Below, piece after piece: positions 24,657 through 37,813 of a stretch of 64,000 nt of DNA. The translations under genes and the position numbers were made by a program. Position 1 is the stretch's first letter. Every line of letters begins with the position of its first letter. Source of the stretch: Neurospora tetrasperma FGSC 2508 (lineage: Eukaryota; Ascomycota; Sordariomycetes; Sordariales; Sordariaceae); the NCBI RefSeq assembly GCF_000213175.1, contig NW_009799179.1, forward strand, positions 3,949,551 through 4,013,550. Reading direction: 5' to 3'. Below the pieces are notes generated by a model that had not been told where the DNA came from, ran no database searches, and saw only the letters and a list, made by a program, of their open reading frames with translations.

Positions 24657-26032
24657 GATTAAGCTACGCCGCTTGGAAAAGCTTTCCTTGGATCACTTTG
24701 TTTCCCGTGTGTCTCGCGAATGATTTCATGCAAGTATATATAGCATTTACATGGCATTTCCTGTTTGGACTAAGCGCTCATATACATTATTTCGTGCGCA
24801 TCTCTGCGGCAAGTCTGAAATGCGAAGCAAGTATGGTATCAGATTCCAGTGAAATAATCATGGGGATAATTCTTCCAGAGCAATGAAATAATTGCCATGA
24901 AAATGCCCGTTGATTACGTCGAGCCAAAACATAAATAAGTACAAAGCAAGAAGAAAAAAGGCAAGAAAAAAGTTGTAAAGCCAAACAAAAAGATATATAA
25001 GCCAACAATGAATCCAGCTATAATCCGTGTACCGCTGCAAATTTTGTTACCCGTCCCAGTCGCTGATCATGGTATGAAAAAACGGAAGTTTATCGCCTTG
25101 TTAGTTTTACCAGAATATTAAGAAAGAGAAACAAAAAAAAAAATGACAAAAACAAATTCTGAACAAAAGGAGAAAGTATTATCAAGTAACGGACGAACAA
25201 GACGCCAATGGCAATATCACCACGTGAGCAGCGCTTCACCAAATTGCTGCTCTTCTCTTCTCCCCAAGCCGTCAGGTCGTTCACGCCGTTCCGTGTGTCT
25301 ATCCCGTCCCGCTTCCGTTAGAATTTCTCCGAGAAATATGGTCAAGTGTGAAGCAGTGGTAGAGGTCCATCCAGAAACTGTACCCGAGTCCTTGAACCAA
25401 TGTCTGAAGTCTCCTCTTGCTCCGTCATTCCCTCTTTTTCGATTTGAGGACCTTAGATAAACGGTAACCCTTGTACGCACATTGAGTCGCATGACCAGCC
25501 AAGCCCACTTCAATTTGACGATGGTGGTTTCATGGCGGTTGTACTGGTCAAAAACTCGATCTCATCGTAACAAGATTGGGTAACCTTGTAAGATATCATC
25601 ACGTCTCGGCCTGTCTCATGTGATGTATCTCGTGCCGCAATAACCCCATTCGATGTCACTGGGCACTCGGTTTCCCGATTCTCTCTCATGCATCTGAGAG
25701 TTCGGGGGGGCAAGCCTTTTGATTAGTGGGGGTTGACTGGGAACCTTTGTCGAGTACCACAGGGGAACGTCTTCAGCCGAGCCGCATTCTTTCCGCAAGA
25801 CTGCCATTTTGCACCCAGAAAGGTAAAACGCGGATATCATGAATTGGTGGCCGTGAAACAGAGGTCTTGACTTTCCAGAACCCGATAGCCATCAGAAGAT
25901 GTCTAGCAACCAAATTCAACCAAGCTTGAACTCAAAGTTGATTCTAACTCTGTAACGCACCAACTTGCCTGCCATTGTACTTCAACATGTCGTGGCCCGA
26001 ATAGTGAGCCTTTGTTAGTGGGAATTCAACCC
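24657..26032. other. Convergent intergenic region between the DUF202 gene and the Zn2Cys6 gene
   Basis: The first half (24700-25180) is A+T-rich with A-runs near 25130-25142, the rest is of mixed composition. I find no supported gene or repeat in it. Confidence 0.45.
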
Positions 26033-27484
26033 CTACATCCCATGGCCCTGCTGGTCTCCTCCTTCCCCATACCACGCAGAATAGCCTTCAGCAGGCTTGG
26101 AATACTGGTAAGGTTGCTGCCACGATGCATAACCGGTCGGGGGAACAGCTCCAGCTGAGACGGCCGGATGGGGATCCTGACTTGTTCCTGAGACGGTATC
26201 AATTCCAGGCATGATATTGGCAATTGGGGAAGGGTAGATATCACTGGAAATGGCAGACGACTTGCGATCGTAAGGGCGACCGCCACCGCCCGTTTGTGAG
26301 GCTGGGGGATATTGCTGGCTGGCTATGCCCTCACCGCCGCCGCCAAAAGACATGGAGCGAGAGGAAGGGACAGGGTAACCGGATGATGACCATGTTAACT
26401 CATCCCGCGAGGATTCGGAGCCCATGGATGTTGCTGACCAAGTGGCTGATTGGGGAGCGTGCGGCGTGTAGGGGGGGAAGGCGGGGGTGATGGGGGATTC
26501 ACTCGTGTAGGATCTCCAATTCGGGTTTATATCGTTCGGTTTCGAAGTATTCGGACCGGCGTCATGGGAAATCCAGTTGGCCATGCCGTGATGGCCAAAT
26601 TCGTAGGATCTAGTGCTTGTGGCACTTGGGGGAACTGTAAACTTGTCAGTAAGATCCACACCATGTCTGTTTGGTTTTTGACCTACTCTTGGGATCTGGG
26701 GTGTACTCTTCCCTACCCGAAGGCTTCATGGGGGGTGGCATGTTCGTGATTGATGCTAGTGACAAATGCGGATAACTTGAATGACTGTGAACTTCTGAGA
26801 GGGCCCCGCTCTGTATCGCCGGTGATGACGATGTGGACGTGATCTTAGGCCCAGTAGAAGACCGTTGTGCCGACTTTTGTCGGGTTTCTTGCGAGGGTTG
26901 TTGGTCCACTGGGTAGAAGGTGCATTCTTTCTTCAGGCGAATGCAGTTGACACATCGAGCCTGTACGTCGTTCTGGGATGGAATACACCTAATCTTCCTG
27001 CGACGACAATGTCCTGCATTTACGGTCAGTGCACACGCAAGAGTTACTTTGGTCTTGACTAGAACTTACCGCATGCAACAGATGTCCGATGATATCCTAG
27101 TTTGTTCCTCCTTTTCTCTCCTGAAAGCAGACCTTGGTCGGGCGTCGTTGGATCTCGCGGGGTGGGCGGCGGTTGACTTGTTTGCGATGCAGACATTGAA
27201 CGCTTCGACTTCGTCGCAAACGGATAAGAGTCCGATCGATCTCTGCCCATATCCGGGCTGTGTCTAAGATCCATCCCTGAGGACCCTGGAGGCGGAACGG
27301 AATAAGGCATGTACCCGGAATGTTGGATATCCATATCTGTGCCGTTCTGTGACGGTGGCGGAGGATACTGAAATGACATCGTGTCTGTCATGGGTACTGA
27401 CAACACAGCAGGATATATAGCGGAGTTGCCAGATAGCCAGCCTTCAACTATGGGTTTAACAAGGGGCAAATGGGCGGTTTCCAT
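26033..27484 (-). CDS. Zn(II)2Cys6 binuclear cluster transcription factor
   Basis: Three exons (27484-27070, 27013-26687, 26634-26033) with introns of 56 and 52 nt encode 447 residues. The zinc cluster spans the first intron: Cys138-X2-Cys141-X6-Cys148-X10-Cys159-X2-Cys162-X6-Cys169 (ACGHCRRRKIRC then RCVNCIRLKKEC), a complete fungal DNA-binding domain placed internally rather than at the N-terminus. The remainder is Pro/Ser/Gly-rich and probably disordered; no fungal_trans middle homology domain is evident. Later in-frame ATGs at 27391 and 27379 (MSFQYPPPPSQNG, A at -3) could be the true start, giving a slightly shorter protein. A DNA-binding regulator is certain; its targets are unknown. 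It is preceded by about 9 kb without convincing genes, which often marks a highly regulated developmental gene. Confidence 0.9.
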
Positions 27485-30400
27485 CAAACAATCCTGCTCT
27501 GAGTCGTTCTACTAGCTGAACGGCGGACTTCAGGGTTGCCGCACGTTTCAGCATCAAATAAACGAGAGATGGCGGGAGGCGGGTAATGACCGGAATTGCG
27601 GATGTAGTGATCTATCGTGACTGAATACCGTGGCTCTTCAATGATCGGTGCTGATTCTCCGCGTCTGGGGTAAGGGTATCTATGTGCAAACGCCTTGAGG
27701 AGAGGAATATGGTTAGCGGGTGGCCTGAGATGCCAAAACTTGGGCCATGGGTCAAAGCCAGTGGAAAGAGATAAGCATAAACTAATGTGGGTATTGGATA
27801 TATGAAAGGGGAGTGCAAGAAGTACCTCTTTGAATAATCAGAGTAGATGAGCCGAAGAACATGTAGCGAGTAGGCGGGCCAATGAAGATGGCAAATTATT
27901 TGGTACTTCCGGAATAAGAGGACCAGAGAAATATGAGCGGCGTTGGACACACCCTTTTTCTGATCTTAGTTGGGCTGAAGGGCAGTAGCAGCGGCAACTC
28001 TCTGAGCGATGTTGATGCAAGGTGTTGACGCAGCAACAAGGAGTCGGGCTATATTCGATGTTGGATATTGCTACACCTAGATATGAGCTTGTGCCAACGG
28101 GAGGTGGAAGCATATCAGTGATCCGATGCGTCTACCTACCTTTAGGTATACTAGGGAAATGCGGGTGGTTCCTCGAGAAGCCGACGCCTGCTGACTGCAG
28201 TTGAGGTTCAGGGAGTTTTTCTACCGTGCTGAAATGCACAAGCGAGGAGATGCTTGGTCTGAAACCGGAGCCCTAAGATATCCCGTTGGTCGGGTTAAAG
28301 GCTTCACACCCCTGATGTGATAGTCTGTGTATATCGATGAAATATATTTATGTCCTAGCCAAAATATGGTCAGTAGTCAAGGTAACAGATTCCGTCGCCG
28401 CCGTTTGTGGACATTTCCCACCAGCTGGCGCTGGATGTTGTTTTAGAAGTTGTAATTCCGCGCTTCCAGGTTTTAGCAGAGGCGAAGAAAGAACTATTAG
28501 CCGCACGTATGATGGACGAGCGTATAGTGCTTGTGCGTTAAGATACTGCAATCGATGATGCCCAGCTGCAACTTGCAAGGGGAAACGGTCGAATCTGGCT
28601 GTGTGAGGGAGGGTTCCGGCAGGCTATGAGGCGTCGGCCACTTGCATATGTCAAAGGAGCCGCGCCAAGTTGAGCAATACTGGGATCTAGGCAGCTTCGT
28701 CGGCTAATCTGGTGTCGACTGCACAAGTGATTTCGCAGTGGTGGTCAGGAAGTACTCAAAAGCTGGGGCGCACTCAGCTTCAGCTAGATATCTGCTGGTA
28801 CCATACCACGAGAGGTGCAACTCGCTGATCCTGGGAAAACGCACGAGCGATGAGCCGTGAGAAGGTCTTGATCATTCAGCTTGGCCGATTTCAAGCCGCT
28901 TTTCGTCGACTGAGGGGAATGTCAACCCTGCTTGATCAAAGCAACCAACTGAGGACGATGCGGGAGTGATATAACAGCTTCTACGCCACACAACACTGCT
29001 GGTTGCAGATTTGATGGTAGGCCGGGGTAAGCGACAGCTGGTATAAAGGTGGAATTGCTGATATGAAAAAGTATCGACGATCGACGAGCCCTGGCAGGCG
29101 CTTTCAAAAGTTGGATACGATTGGGAGATTAAAGGTGGTGTTGTGGTCTTTACGCTCTGCACTTTCCTTTCTTTTTCTGGACTGCTTCGTGGTTTTTGCC
29201 CGACTGTAGCGGCTGTTGAGATTTTGATTTGTAGGACTTTTGCAGCGAATGAGCTCTCGTAGCCAGATGCTGATCAGGAAAAGGCGTCTAAGGCTGAACG
29301 CTTATGGTTGATTGCTGATCAAGCGGTGGTTGAGGCTGGTGCTCGTATAATAACTCAATCGTTTGAGGTCGTCATAGGTCCGAGTGAATGTGTGAGGTTT
29401 GAAGGTAGGCTAGTTTTTTTGGGGAAAAAAAAAAGACGGACTTGACTTAAGATGATATGAAACGACCACGCGTTGACCAAGTAAGTAATGCAGCTTCATG
29501 CATCGAGATTGGTTGGAGAATGAGGGAGTGTTGGGATGTAAAGAACAAGGCAACGTAGGCCGAAACCTCAAAGTAAAATATGATGCAAGAAGGAGTGGCG
29601 AGACTGGGCAAAGAGACGACGCACAAGGGCAACGGGACAGAAAGGTCACATCAATTAATGGCCATGGAACATATTAAAAGCTCTTGTTCTTCTCTCAAAT
29701 CTCTTTGTCCCCCTGGACCCCTCCGATCTTCGCACAGTCATTCTGCCACTGGCAACGTAAAAGAAAATGGGCAAGGAAAAGTGCACTGCACTGCAAGTGT
29801 GAATGCTGTTGGGGCTGGAGCATGCCAGACAATGAAGCACCCGGACATGGAAGGAACCCAAAAATGTCTTCAGGCAATCATAATTCAAGGGCAGAAATTG
29901 AGGAAGTAACCCGAAGTTTGTATCCTCAAACGGTTTCAAGGGCATGTTCCAGCCAAAAGTTCGGGTGCTCGGTCAACTCGACATGCCTGTGACTTTAATA
30001 TCAGTTACTGCTAGCTTTCAGTGCCATGAAGCAAAAGTAAATTGAAGGCAATCGTCCGTTTAGACCTACGGGTCTTCCCACCCCAGGTCCTCGCATGACG
30101 CGGATGGTATGCTCTTTCAAAAGCGGTCTAAACCACAATACTTACCTTGGAGCGGCGGAGGCTGCCTTCGTCTTTGCCCACTTCCCTTTGAACAGTGCTA
30201 AAGGCTGAAGCACCACACTCAACCCCCCCGGGTCAGCCATCGGGCCTTTCGGAAGGAAGAACACTATTTCCTTCCATTGCTTCCACCACTAACTTGATTA
30301 ACAGACCTGGACTTCCCAGACTCCGGTTGTTGTTTCGAGGAATGCAGCACCTCTACCGAGCACCACGGTAGGCCGCACTCAACATCGATGCCATATTGGT

Positions 30401-33400
30401 GGACTCATTGATGTTTGGCAAGAAGTTTGTACATGCATGAGGTACCCTTCCTATGGTTGACAGCCATCCTCTAATGCCAGTCTCGTATCCTTGCGCGCGC
30501 ATGTAAGTACCTGTACGCAGCTGCCCGGGACTGCAAGGTACCTGAGAACGCAGACTTGGTACTTGGTGTCTCAGGCACAGTAGGAGATGCTTGGTCGGTT
30601 GTACTTGGCTAGACCCCTTTCCTGCGTATATCACTGGAATGATTTGACCAAAGTGTTGTTGCCTTCTGCCCCTCTCTCCACTTATCGAAGCTTCTTTGTT
30701 GCCACTAGGCCCGGCCCAAAGAAGACGCTGAGATGACATGCATACCTAGGATGCTTTAGTGCAGCTTTGTACCCTTGTTGACCGCGGTCAGGATCATGCG
30801 CGAAAGAGTGGCATCTAGCGGGAAGGGTAGGGTCCCTCGTGAACAGGATCGGATCTTGGAGTCTGAGATTCCGACATTGGAAGATGATCATATGGGGAAA
30901 GCTTGTGATGCTGTGTTGATGCTGTCGGGTCTCTCATGATGAGACCCAAATAAGGACCAGCAAAGAACCGAGAGCCTGTGAATAGTGGCCACGAACGTTT
31001 CGTATTGGATGCCTACGCGAGGCCTGCGTGTCGGAGCCTGACCTCGGTTCTTTGTTGGACAGTCGGATGAGTTACAAGGACATTGTCCAAGAAGGTTTAT
31101 CGTGGACTTTGTGTCGAAAAATGCGCCGCTGCCAGGCTCAAAAAGCCCGCTTTATCCCTGGCAGGTCCGTGCAAATAAATGTCAAGGATCACATACCTGT
31201 GACTGCCATGATAGGTTGAGGACTGTCTGAGCCCTGGGATCAGTCCCGTTTGGAGTCAAGCGTCTGGTAAAAGCCACACCACTTGTAAGGATGCCAAGAA
31301 TGCGTAACCCCCCTCGTCCGCCATCCTCGGCCTCGTTGTTGCAGTTGGAGGTGTCCTTCGTTTGGGAAAAGATTATTCAATTCTTTCACTAGTCAGCCAA
31401 AGCGTCATGCTTGTGGCTTCGTTAATCGTCGACTTGCACCCATCTCGTATTATGCCGAGGTTGATTTGCGCCGGGACGGATATCAGTCTGGCTACCTATT
31501 CTCTGTCTGGAGGGAACACGATCCGTCGGGGAAATGCCATGCTGGGCCGGAGTTCTTATCAGGGCTTGTTGATCCTTAGCAACGTGGCAGAAGAAAATTT
31601 ACCATGGTACCTGATGCGCTTTTTCGATTAGTACTTTCATACATGTCTCTTTTTTAGCCCGGGCCAGACTGGTAACGAGTGTCAGAAAGGTCGACCGTAC
31701 CTTGCATCAGCTAGTTGAAAGGGTGAAGACATATTTGGTGTCTGCCGTAGCAACAGTATGGGGCCTGGTATCCGGAAGAGACGATGATATTAGCCAATGT
31801 CGCAGCTTTTCCGGATTGCTCTCTTCCTCTCCTCTTTCATGAACCGGTTGCTCCAGCTGCAGTGCGACACAGGACTGTAGCTGCGATATTGGCTATCTGG
31901 CACTTGCGCAGTGATATGGCAGATGCTGCTATCGCTGAATAAGACTCAAGCTGGTATAATGCTGGCTAATATATAGCGCTACTGGGTCGCATTGGGAGCC
32001 ATGGAAGCCTCCCTGCGATCATGTAACGCTATATGGGCCGCATCCCCGAAGGGTCGTCTTGATGGGCGCCTGGGGGACAATGTTGCGAGATTGAAGTTTT
32101 CCAGACCAGGTCTAGAAGCTGTTGCTGCTGGGCAAGCGGGTGTGGCCTATATCGTCAGAGGCTTGGACTAAGAGACCGGTGAGCGACATCACGCTATCTT
32201 TCAAGCAGAGTCCATGACTTGGGCAGTAATGCTTAACCACAACGCTCAGCATACCCGATATCAATCCCAGCCTCTCAGTCTGTGTAACAAGCTTTTGCAT
32301 CCTGGAAAACCCGTCAACCAACGGTCCCAGCAAAGAGATATGTCGATGCTTGGTAGGCTACCAGACAGTGTCAGGACGGGGGAAATGGAAGCCCAAACAC
32401 AACGATGACGTTTCATTACTGCGTACCTCTAGTCTAGGGACCTGGGGATGTCTCTGTTCTGACATGTGGGAATATGGATCAGCCCGGATCTCGCAATATG
32501 TACTAGCGCGCTTGTTGCAAGCAGTGTGTCGATGGGAGGTTGATCGTCGTCAGGGTCCGATTGACAGCCAATCATCCATGTGTCGGTCGGGGACAATGGC
32601 TGCTTGGATACGCTGGTTTAAATGACGTGCGAAAAGGGCCGGTCTGAGTGTCGTTCCGTAGTGTACACAGTACAGCGCAACCGGACAGCCGCCCATGTTC
32701 TATTGCCAGGATTCGTAATAGTTGGTGGGTGACTCGGAATAATGCTGCCGAAGAATGTACAGTTGAAGCGATCGATGACTTCACTATTCATACAGGATTG
32801 AAGAGAGAGAGATCCTCTCAGAGAAGTGAAGTCGGCAACTGCCTGGTCACGGTGTTCCCGCTGGCTCAGTGCAGTCTGCCTGCCGCCGGCAAAGCACGTA
32901 CCCAGCTGCGGGAAAAGAAACGAAGCAAAGGCCAACGAACAAGTAAGAGGTACATGTGCACTCATTTAAAGGCGTAGAGGTACCTTAAGGTGGAGATTGC
33001 TTGGGCATCCTGCTTCCACTTGGTTGCTTTGCACCTGCCCTGTGCGATATCTCGACTCCGGCCCGAATCGGACATGGAGAATGTACGAACTACAGTACTC
33101 TTTCTCTCCCTGATTTCTCGACAACTTCCCTTCATCTCACTTTTCAAAATTTCACAGCAATGGCTCAAAAGGTAGGTAGCGAGGTGCTCCTGCCTCAGGG
33201 AGTCAAGACCGCCACCCCGACAGGCGAATGAATTGGATGCCGGTGTGACGCAATGTCCATCGTTGGTGAAGTCCAGAATTCGATGTGGGGTGACACCCAA
33301 CGAGGACACTCAACCCTCAAGCCTCGACATAAGTTCTACTGGCTAAATCAACTGTCGCTACAGTATCTTCCGTTGGAAACGAACATCTCTGCATTGCTGC

Positions 33401-36400
33401 TATCCATCAACTCTGTCGAAAGGAAACATGCGTCACCAAGACTTTCGGGTCACTAGCAACGTCTTTCCACTCTGATAATAACTGGGTCCGGACCTCATCA
33501 CGGATTGACCAGAGGTAGTTATTCCCTCGTATGTAGGGCGAGCCCGACATAGCCGGCAAGACAGTGAGACAACCAAAACACTTGATTATACTAGACACAT
33601 CTAGATATGTACATCCACATCCACATCAGCACAACAGCAGGCGACGGGTAATCCACCGAATCCTCCCGCAAAACGCGACCCTGTAACGGCTATCGTGACG
33701 CTACACAGCCTGTCCCGCTCAGCCCTAGCTGTGTCGATGAGGGCGGCACGCTTAGCTTTGTCCACTTGCCGCTGCGGCTGGTTGCCAGCTCCGGTACTTG
33801 CGAACATTATGTCTAGACGCTCTTGCGCGCTTGTGGCCGTTAGAAAAAAAAAAAAATGTAACGAGTCTCGCTAATAGTGACGAAAGCTCTAGGACCTGAT
33901 GTTGGTGATATTTCTAAACGAAAGCACCATCGACCGCCTCTGGCTATGGTCAGATCTCGTAAGTCCACTCACTTTGGTCCTTGGGCATTTGAGCGGTTTC
34001 CTGCACGGCCATACAAACGCTTCCATATCGTCGGATTTTCGGTTCACCTTCCTCCAGCGTGTGGCAGACGAGTCTTGGCAATGACAAGGGTTCGCTCACG
34101 ACTTTAACACGTATGTTTTCCTCTCCCATTGCTCCCTCGCACATTATCCAGTAACCGGCAACCAAGCATTGCATTTCCGATCAAGCGAACCTTCTCAGTC
34201 CAAGATCCCAGCAATACACTTTCCGTTATACATCTCGGAACCATGCAGCTACATGTGTCTAGCCACGGCCATGGATGTCTAGCGGCGTCCTGGTTTAATT
34301 ACACCACCTTGTCGCTGGAACAACAATACTAATACATTTTCCCTTTAGCCAAAATTCCCTTATACATGCTCACAGCCATACATTTCCAAGGTGATTAGGC
34401 CACAAACTGCCTCTGAAAAGCTGGTGGATGGTCCGTCTAACAGCGCGGGCATTGACTTTGCGCAGGTCAATATCGTATCTAATCTACCTCTGCGCTGACG
34501 ATGGTCGCCGTTCCGGAAGCAAATGCCAAAGATTGGAATCTTGCGTCATGAGGAGCATACTTGGCACATTTCGAAAACATTACCAATGTACAAACTGTTG
34601 ATACTCTCCGAGGCTTTGCAGCAACAAAGCACGAGAGTGGTCGAGCTACTTATCCGTCGACTTCCATTCCACAGCCCCTACATCCTGAGTCTGGGGTTCT
34701 AGAATCCTTCCCTTTTTATGCCGGAAATTCTTCCTGCGATTGCAGCAGAGCTAACAGGAATTGCGGCGAAAACAGCGAACTAACAATCCGCTTCCACTTG
34801 CCTCAAACTTGTTACATCGCATGTTGCCTTCGCGTCTCCTGGGCCATTAGATGAAACGCTACCTGACCTACGATGCAATCCTTTGTCGATAGACACAACC
34901 AAAGCCGAGGCACCAAGATGACAGTCTAACACAGTATCTTACGAGCCCACTACAACTCACAACCACTGCACTGTATATATGTCCTATAATCGCGCTATCA
35001 TGGGATACTTTGCACAACCGGCATAGATTTTGGCTGATGATGACTGAATGGGTGAGAGTCATAAGAAGGAGGTCCACACAATCTACGACTCCGAGTAGTC
35101 TTGACGATAGAGCTAACATGCTCGAGACAGGAGCCACATTTGAACGCCTCATCATTCAACAGCTACGGAAACTGTAATTAGGCAGCCAGGCGCCAACCTT
35201 TCTCGGTCCCGAACTTCATTTTGGCTGCTTTGCAGTCGTCAACCAACAATAGATGCGTAACACCGGGGCAAACACATTCCGTAGAACCCTCAAAGAACCT
35301 GCGAACTTGCGAATGGGATCATAAATTATCTCCATTTGTAGCATTTCATGCGAACCACAATTCGCCCTGGGACATGGCAACAACAATATTGCGTCAATAG
35401 GGAGTGGTGGGCTGGTCCGGGGTTACCTATGAGTATTCGAAGGGAGACGTAGGTATGATTAGACGTAGAAGTTGATTGTCAAACGCCGCCGACAGTGTCA
35501 ACTTTGTCCAGGAGATCCAATTTCCTCCGCACCAGTAACTCCCCGACAGTGGTAAGTCTTGTTCCCTTCCCACCTAGCCTCTCCTCGAGTTCTCCTAAAG
35601 ACACTGAGTTCTCGCCTACCATCCCTGGATCTACTACGGCGCCTCATATGCTGCCACCATCGGTTTCTGGATTGAGCGATTGTACCCAGGTGTCTTCCAA
35701 GCCTTCCACCTCACCAGCGCCATTGTGTAAGCTGATACAGACAAATGGTACTACTACGATACCATCCGGCAGGGGATCGATGCACTTCCCCACGGCCGAG
35801 AACGGCGACGATTACGGTAGTACCAAGGGTAAAACGACGAAGATTTTGACTAAGAAAATGGGGGGGTGGGGAAGGGTGAGGGAGAGAGGAGGGTTATTCA
35901 ACTAATGGGCGAGTTTTCTAAGCCTCCCCTACCCAACACAATGCCCACGTCGTTGTCGGGTCAGAAACAAGTATTGATTGATAACACATGGTAATGTACC
36001 TCTTAGGTTACTTGGATGTATTGTTCCGCATGATGAGGCTTGATGAAACTGAAAGTGCAAAGCAACAAGTAATTATAAGTAAGCTACCAAGATATTATGT
36101 AAATGTCTCCTCAAGGGTGCCAGATCTGCCACTTTTCGACGGCAGTCCTCTCCCAAAGTCAGAGTGTATGACCACGAACCCTCTGATAAGTGTCCCAACG
36201 AATGCGAAAAGAAAAAAGAGTGACAAATAAAAGAAACAAAACAAAAGGGAAATATGTCGCTTTTGGGGACCACCGTGTATGTTACTTGTAAGTACAACAA
36301 GTACATCCTCCAGATACAATTCCCAAATCCAGAGCCTACCAAAGCTCGTCGTCACCTGGTCTGCTGATCAGTCACTTCCTGCCCGAGCGGGCAGCGTCCG

Positions 36401-36481
36401 CAGCGCACCAGCGGCATCGCCAACGATGGGACCGGAAACCACAGGGGCAGCAGTTTTTAACGCTCGGCATCAACAACCTCC
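27485..36481. other. About 9-kb gene desert upstream of the Zn2Cys6 gene
   Basis: All frames here are short, overlapping and without recognisable domains. A-runs occur at 29423-29434 and 33843-33854. A leader-like stretch ending in ATGGCTCAAAAG with a GTAGGT donor sits at 33162, and a Ser/Thr/Pro-rich open stretch without an early ATG lies at 35495-35905; neither is good enough to call. The region could hold long upstream regulatory sequence, a long leader or a non-coding RNA. Confidence 0.4.
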
Positions 36482-37669
36482 TCAATCATCCCTGACCGCA
36501 CTCTCCACACCCTCGCCAAGAAGCCCAGTCAGATCAACCACAACGCCCAAGTCCAAAACGGGCAACTTCTCACCCCTAGGACCGACAAACCACAAGCAGT
36601 TGTCTACGGTAGTCGTGCGATCGACAGTAACGCCCAAGCAATCCCTGATGTTCAACAGCTCGAGACTAGCGCGGATAGCATCCTGTTCGCAGCGCTGGAT
36701 GCACTCCTCGATTGCGGAGCTACCACCAGAGTTGTTGTCGCCGTTGCCGTTGCCGTTGCCGTTGCCACCATCAGGCCCGTCAGTGTTGTTGTTGATAGGG
36801 ATGGTCGTGGTGTTACCACCGGGAAGCGAACCAAGCGAGGTACCGCAGGGCAAAGTGCGGAAGCGAGAGACTTGCGTGGTGGGCAGGTTGGAAGGAGAAG
36901 CAGGACGATTGTCGGCTCCTAGCAGGTTGCTGACGGAATCCAACAGAGAGGAGACGCCGGAGGTGAGGGAGGAGAGGTCGAGGTAGAGCTTGAGGTCGAG
37001 GTCAAGCAAGTCGGCGAGGGTGGTGGAGATGGAGAGGAAGGGGGGGAGAGGGCACGAGGTGGTGGTGGGTGTGGGGAGAGAAGTTCGGATGGCGGTGGTA
37101 AGGGTAGAGAGGGTGGTGAGGGTGGTGGTGGAGGAGGGGCTGGGGTTGTTATTGCCGGAGCCGGGACCGTTGTTGCCACTGCCCGGTCCATTGTTACCGG
37201 AGCCGGGACCGTTGTTGCCATTGCCCGGTCCATTGTTACCGGAGCCGGGACCACCGTTTCCGGGACCACCACTGCCGGGACCACCACTGCCAGGACCACC
37301 ACTGCCAGGACCGCCACTGCCAGGACCACCACTGCCAGGACCACCAGGTCCAGAAGGAGATCCAGTAGGGATAGGCATAGCCGTCACGAGTCCTTCCTCA
37401 TCGCAAGTGGTAGTGACAGGCCAAACAGAACCGCCTGCTCCAGGACCATGAGTATGGTCGCTATGAGGAGGAACAGTGACAGTAGGACCAGAGACGGTTA
37501 CATAAATGGTGGAAGGCTGAACGTCAACCGAGTGCGGCTGGTTGGGGGGGACGCCGATCTCGATGGAGGCGCAGTCGGGGAAGAGGACGGTGAGGTCGAT
37601 GCGGCAGACATTGTCGGCTGCCGCGAGGACGGAGAGGGAGGGAAGACGGGGAATGAGGTTCAAAGCCAT
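36482..37669 (-). CDS. Predicted extracellular Gly/Pro-repeat protein with a Cys-rich C-terminal module
   Basis: A single exon encodes 395 residues with ATG in a good context (AAAATGG) and a CTATATAA box 137 bases upstream. The N-terminus (MALNLIPRLPSLSVLAAADN) is weakly signal-like. Residues about 20-115 are Val/Thr/Pro-rich with three Cys. Residues about 120-175 are tandem GGPGSG units followed by NNGPGSG/NNGPGNG units, collagen-like in composition. A Ser/Thr-rich stretch, a Leu/Asp-rich segment and an Asn/Gly-rich run follow. Near the end CIQRCEQDA...CLGVTV...NCLW has the spacing of PAN/Apple-like domains of fungal secreted proteins. I do not recognise a named family. The repeats make it a likely wall or surface protein; this is inference. 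Confidence 0.75.
   Translation of the reverse strand: MALNLIPRLPSLSVLAAADNVCRIDLTVLFPDCASIEIGVPPNQPHSVDVQPSTIYVTVSGPTVTVPPHSDHTHGPGAGGSVWPVTTTCDEEGLVTAMPIPTGSPSGPGGPGSGGPGSGGPGSGGPGSGGPGSGGPGNGGPGSGNNGPGNGNNGPGSGNNGPGSGNNGPGSGNNNPSPSSTTTLTTLSTLTTAIRTSLPTPTTTSCPLPPFLSISTTLADLLDLDLKLYLDLSSLTSGVSSLLDSVSNLLGADNRPASPSNLPTTQVSRFRTLPCGTSLGSLPGGNTTTIPINNNTDGPDGGNGNGNGNGDNNSGGSSAIEECIQRCEQDAIRASLELLNIRDCLGVTVDRTTTVDNCLWFVGPRGEKLPVLDLGVVVDLTGLLGEGVESAVRDD
37140..37350 (-). repeat. Coding tandem repeats, 18-bp and 21-bp classes
   Basis: On the coding strand six GGPGSG-type units (18 bp each) are followed by four or five NNGPGSG/NNGPGNG units (21 bp). Units differ by single silent bases, which suggests unequal crossing over or slippage within the gene. 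Confidence 0.8.
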
Positions 37670-37805
37670 TTTGAATTGAAATCAAAGGAGTGTTTTGTTG
37701 TTGTTGGTGGTGTATCTTTGAAAGAGTGAAGGTAGTGAAGGAAGAGAAGAGGTTGAGAGTGATGAGGAGTAAAAGTCAGGTCGATGATGGGCTGCTCATC
37801 GAGTG

Positions 37806-37813
37806 TTATATAG
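37806..37813 (-). promoter_or_regulatory. TATA box of the Gly/Pro-repeat protein gene
   Basis: On the minus strand the sequence reads CTATATAA, 137 bases before the start codon, with no competing upstream ATG obvious between. It supports transcription of this unrecognised gene. Confidence 0.5.

Noticed and set aside
35495-35905. Ser/Thr/Pro-rich open stretch of 136 codons
   Set aside because: It opens with GTG rather than ATG, has no recognisable domain, and no splice partners that would extend it convincingly.
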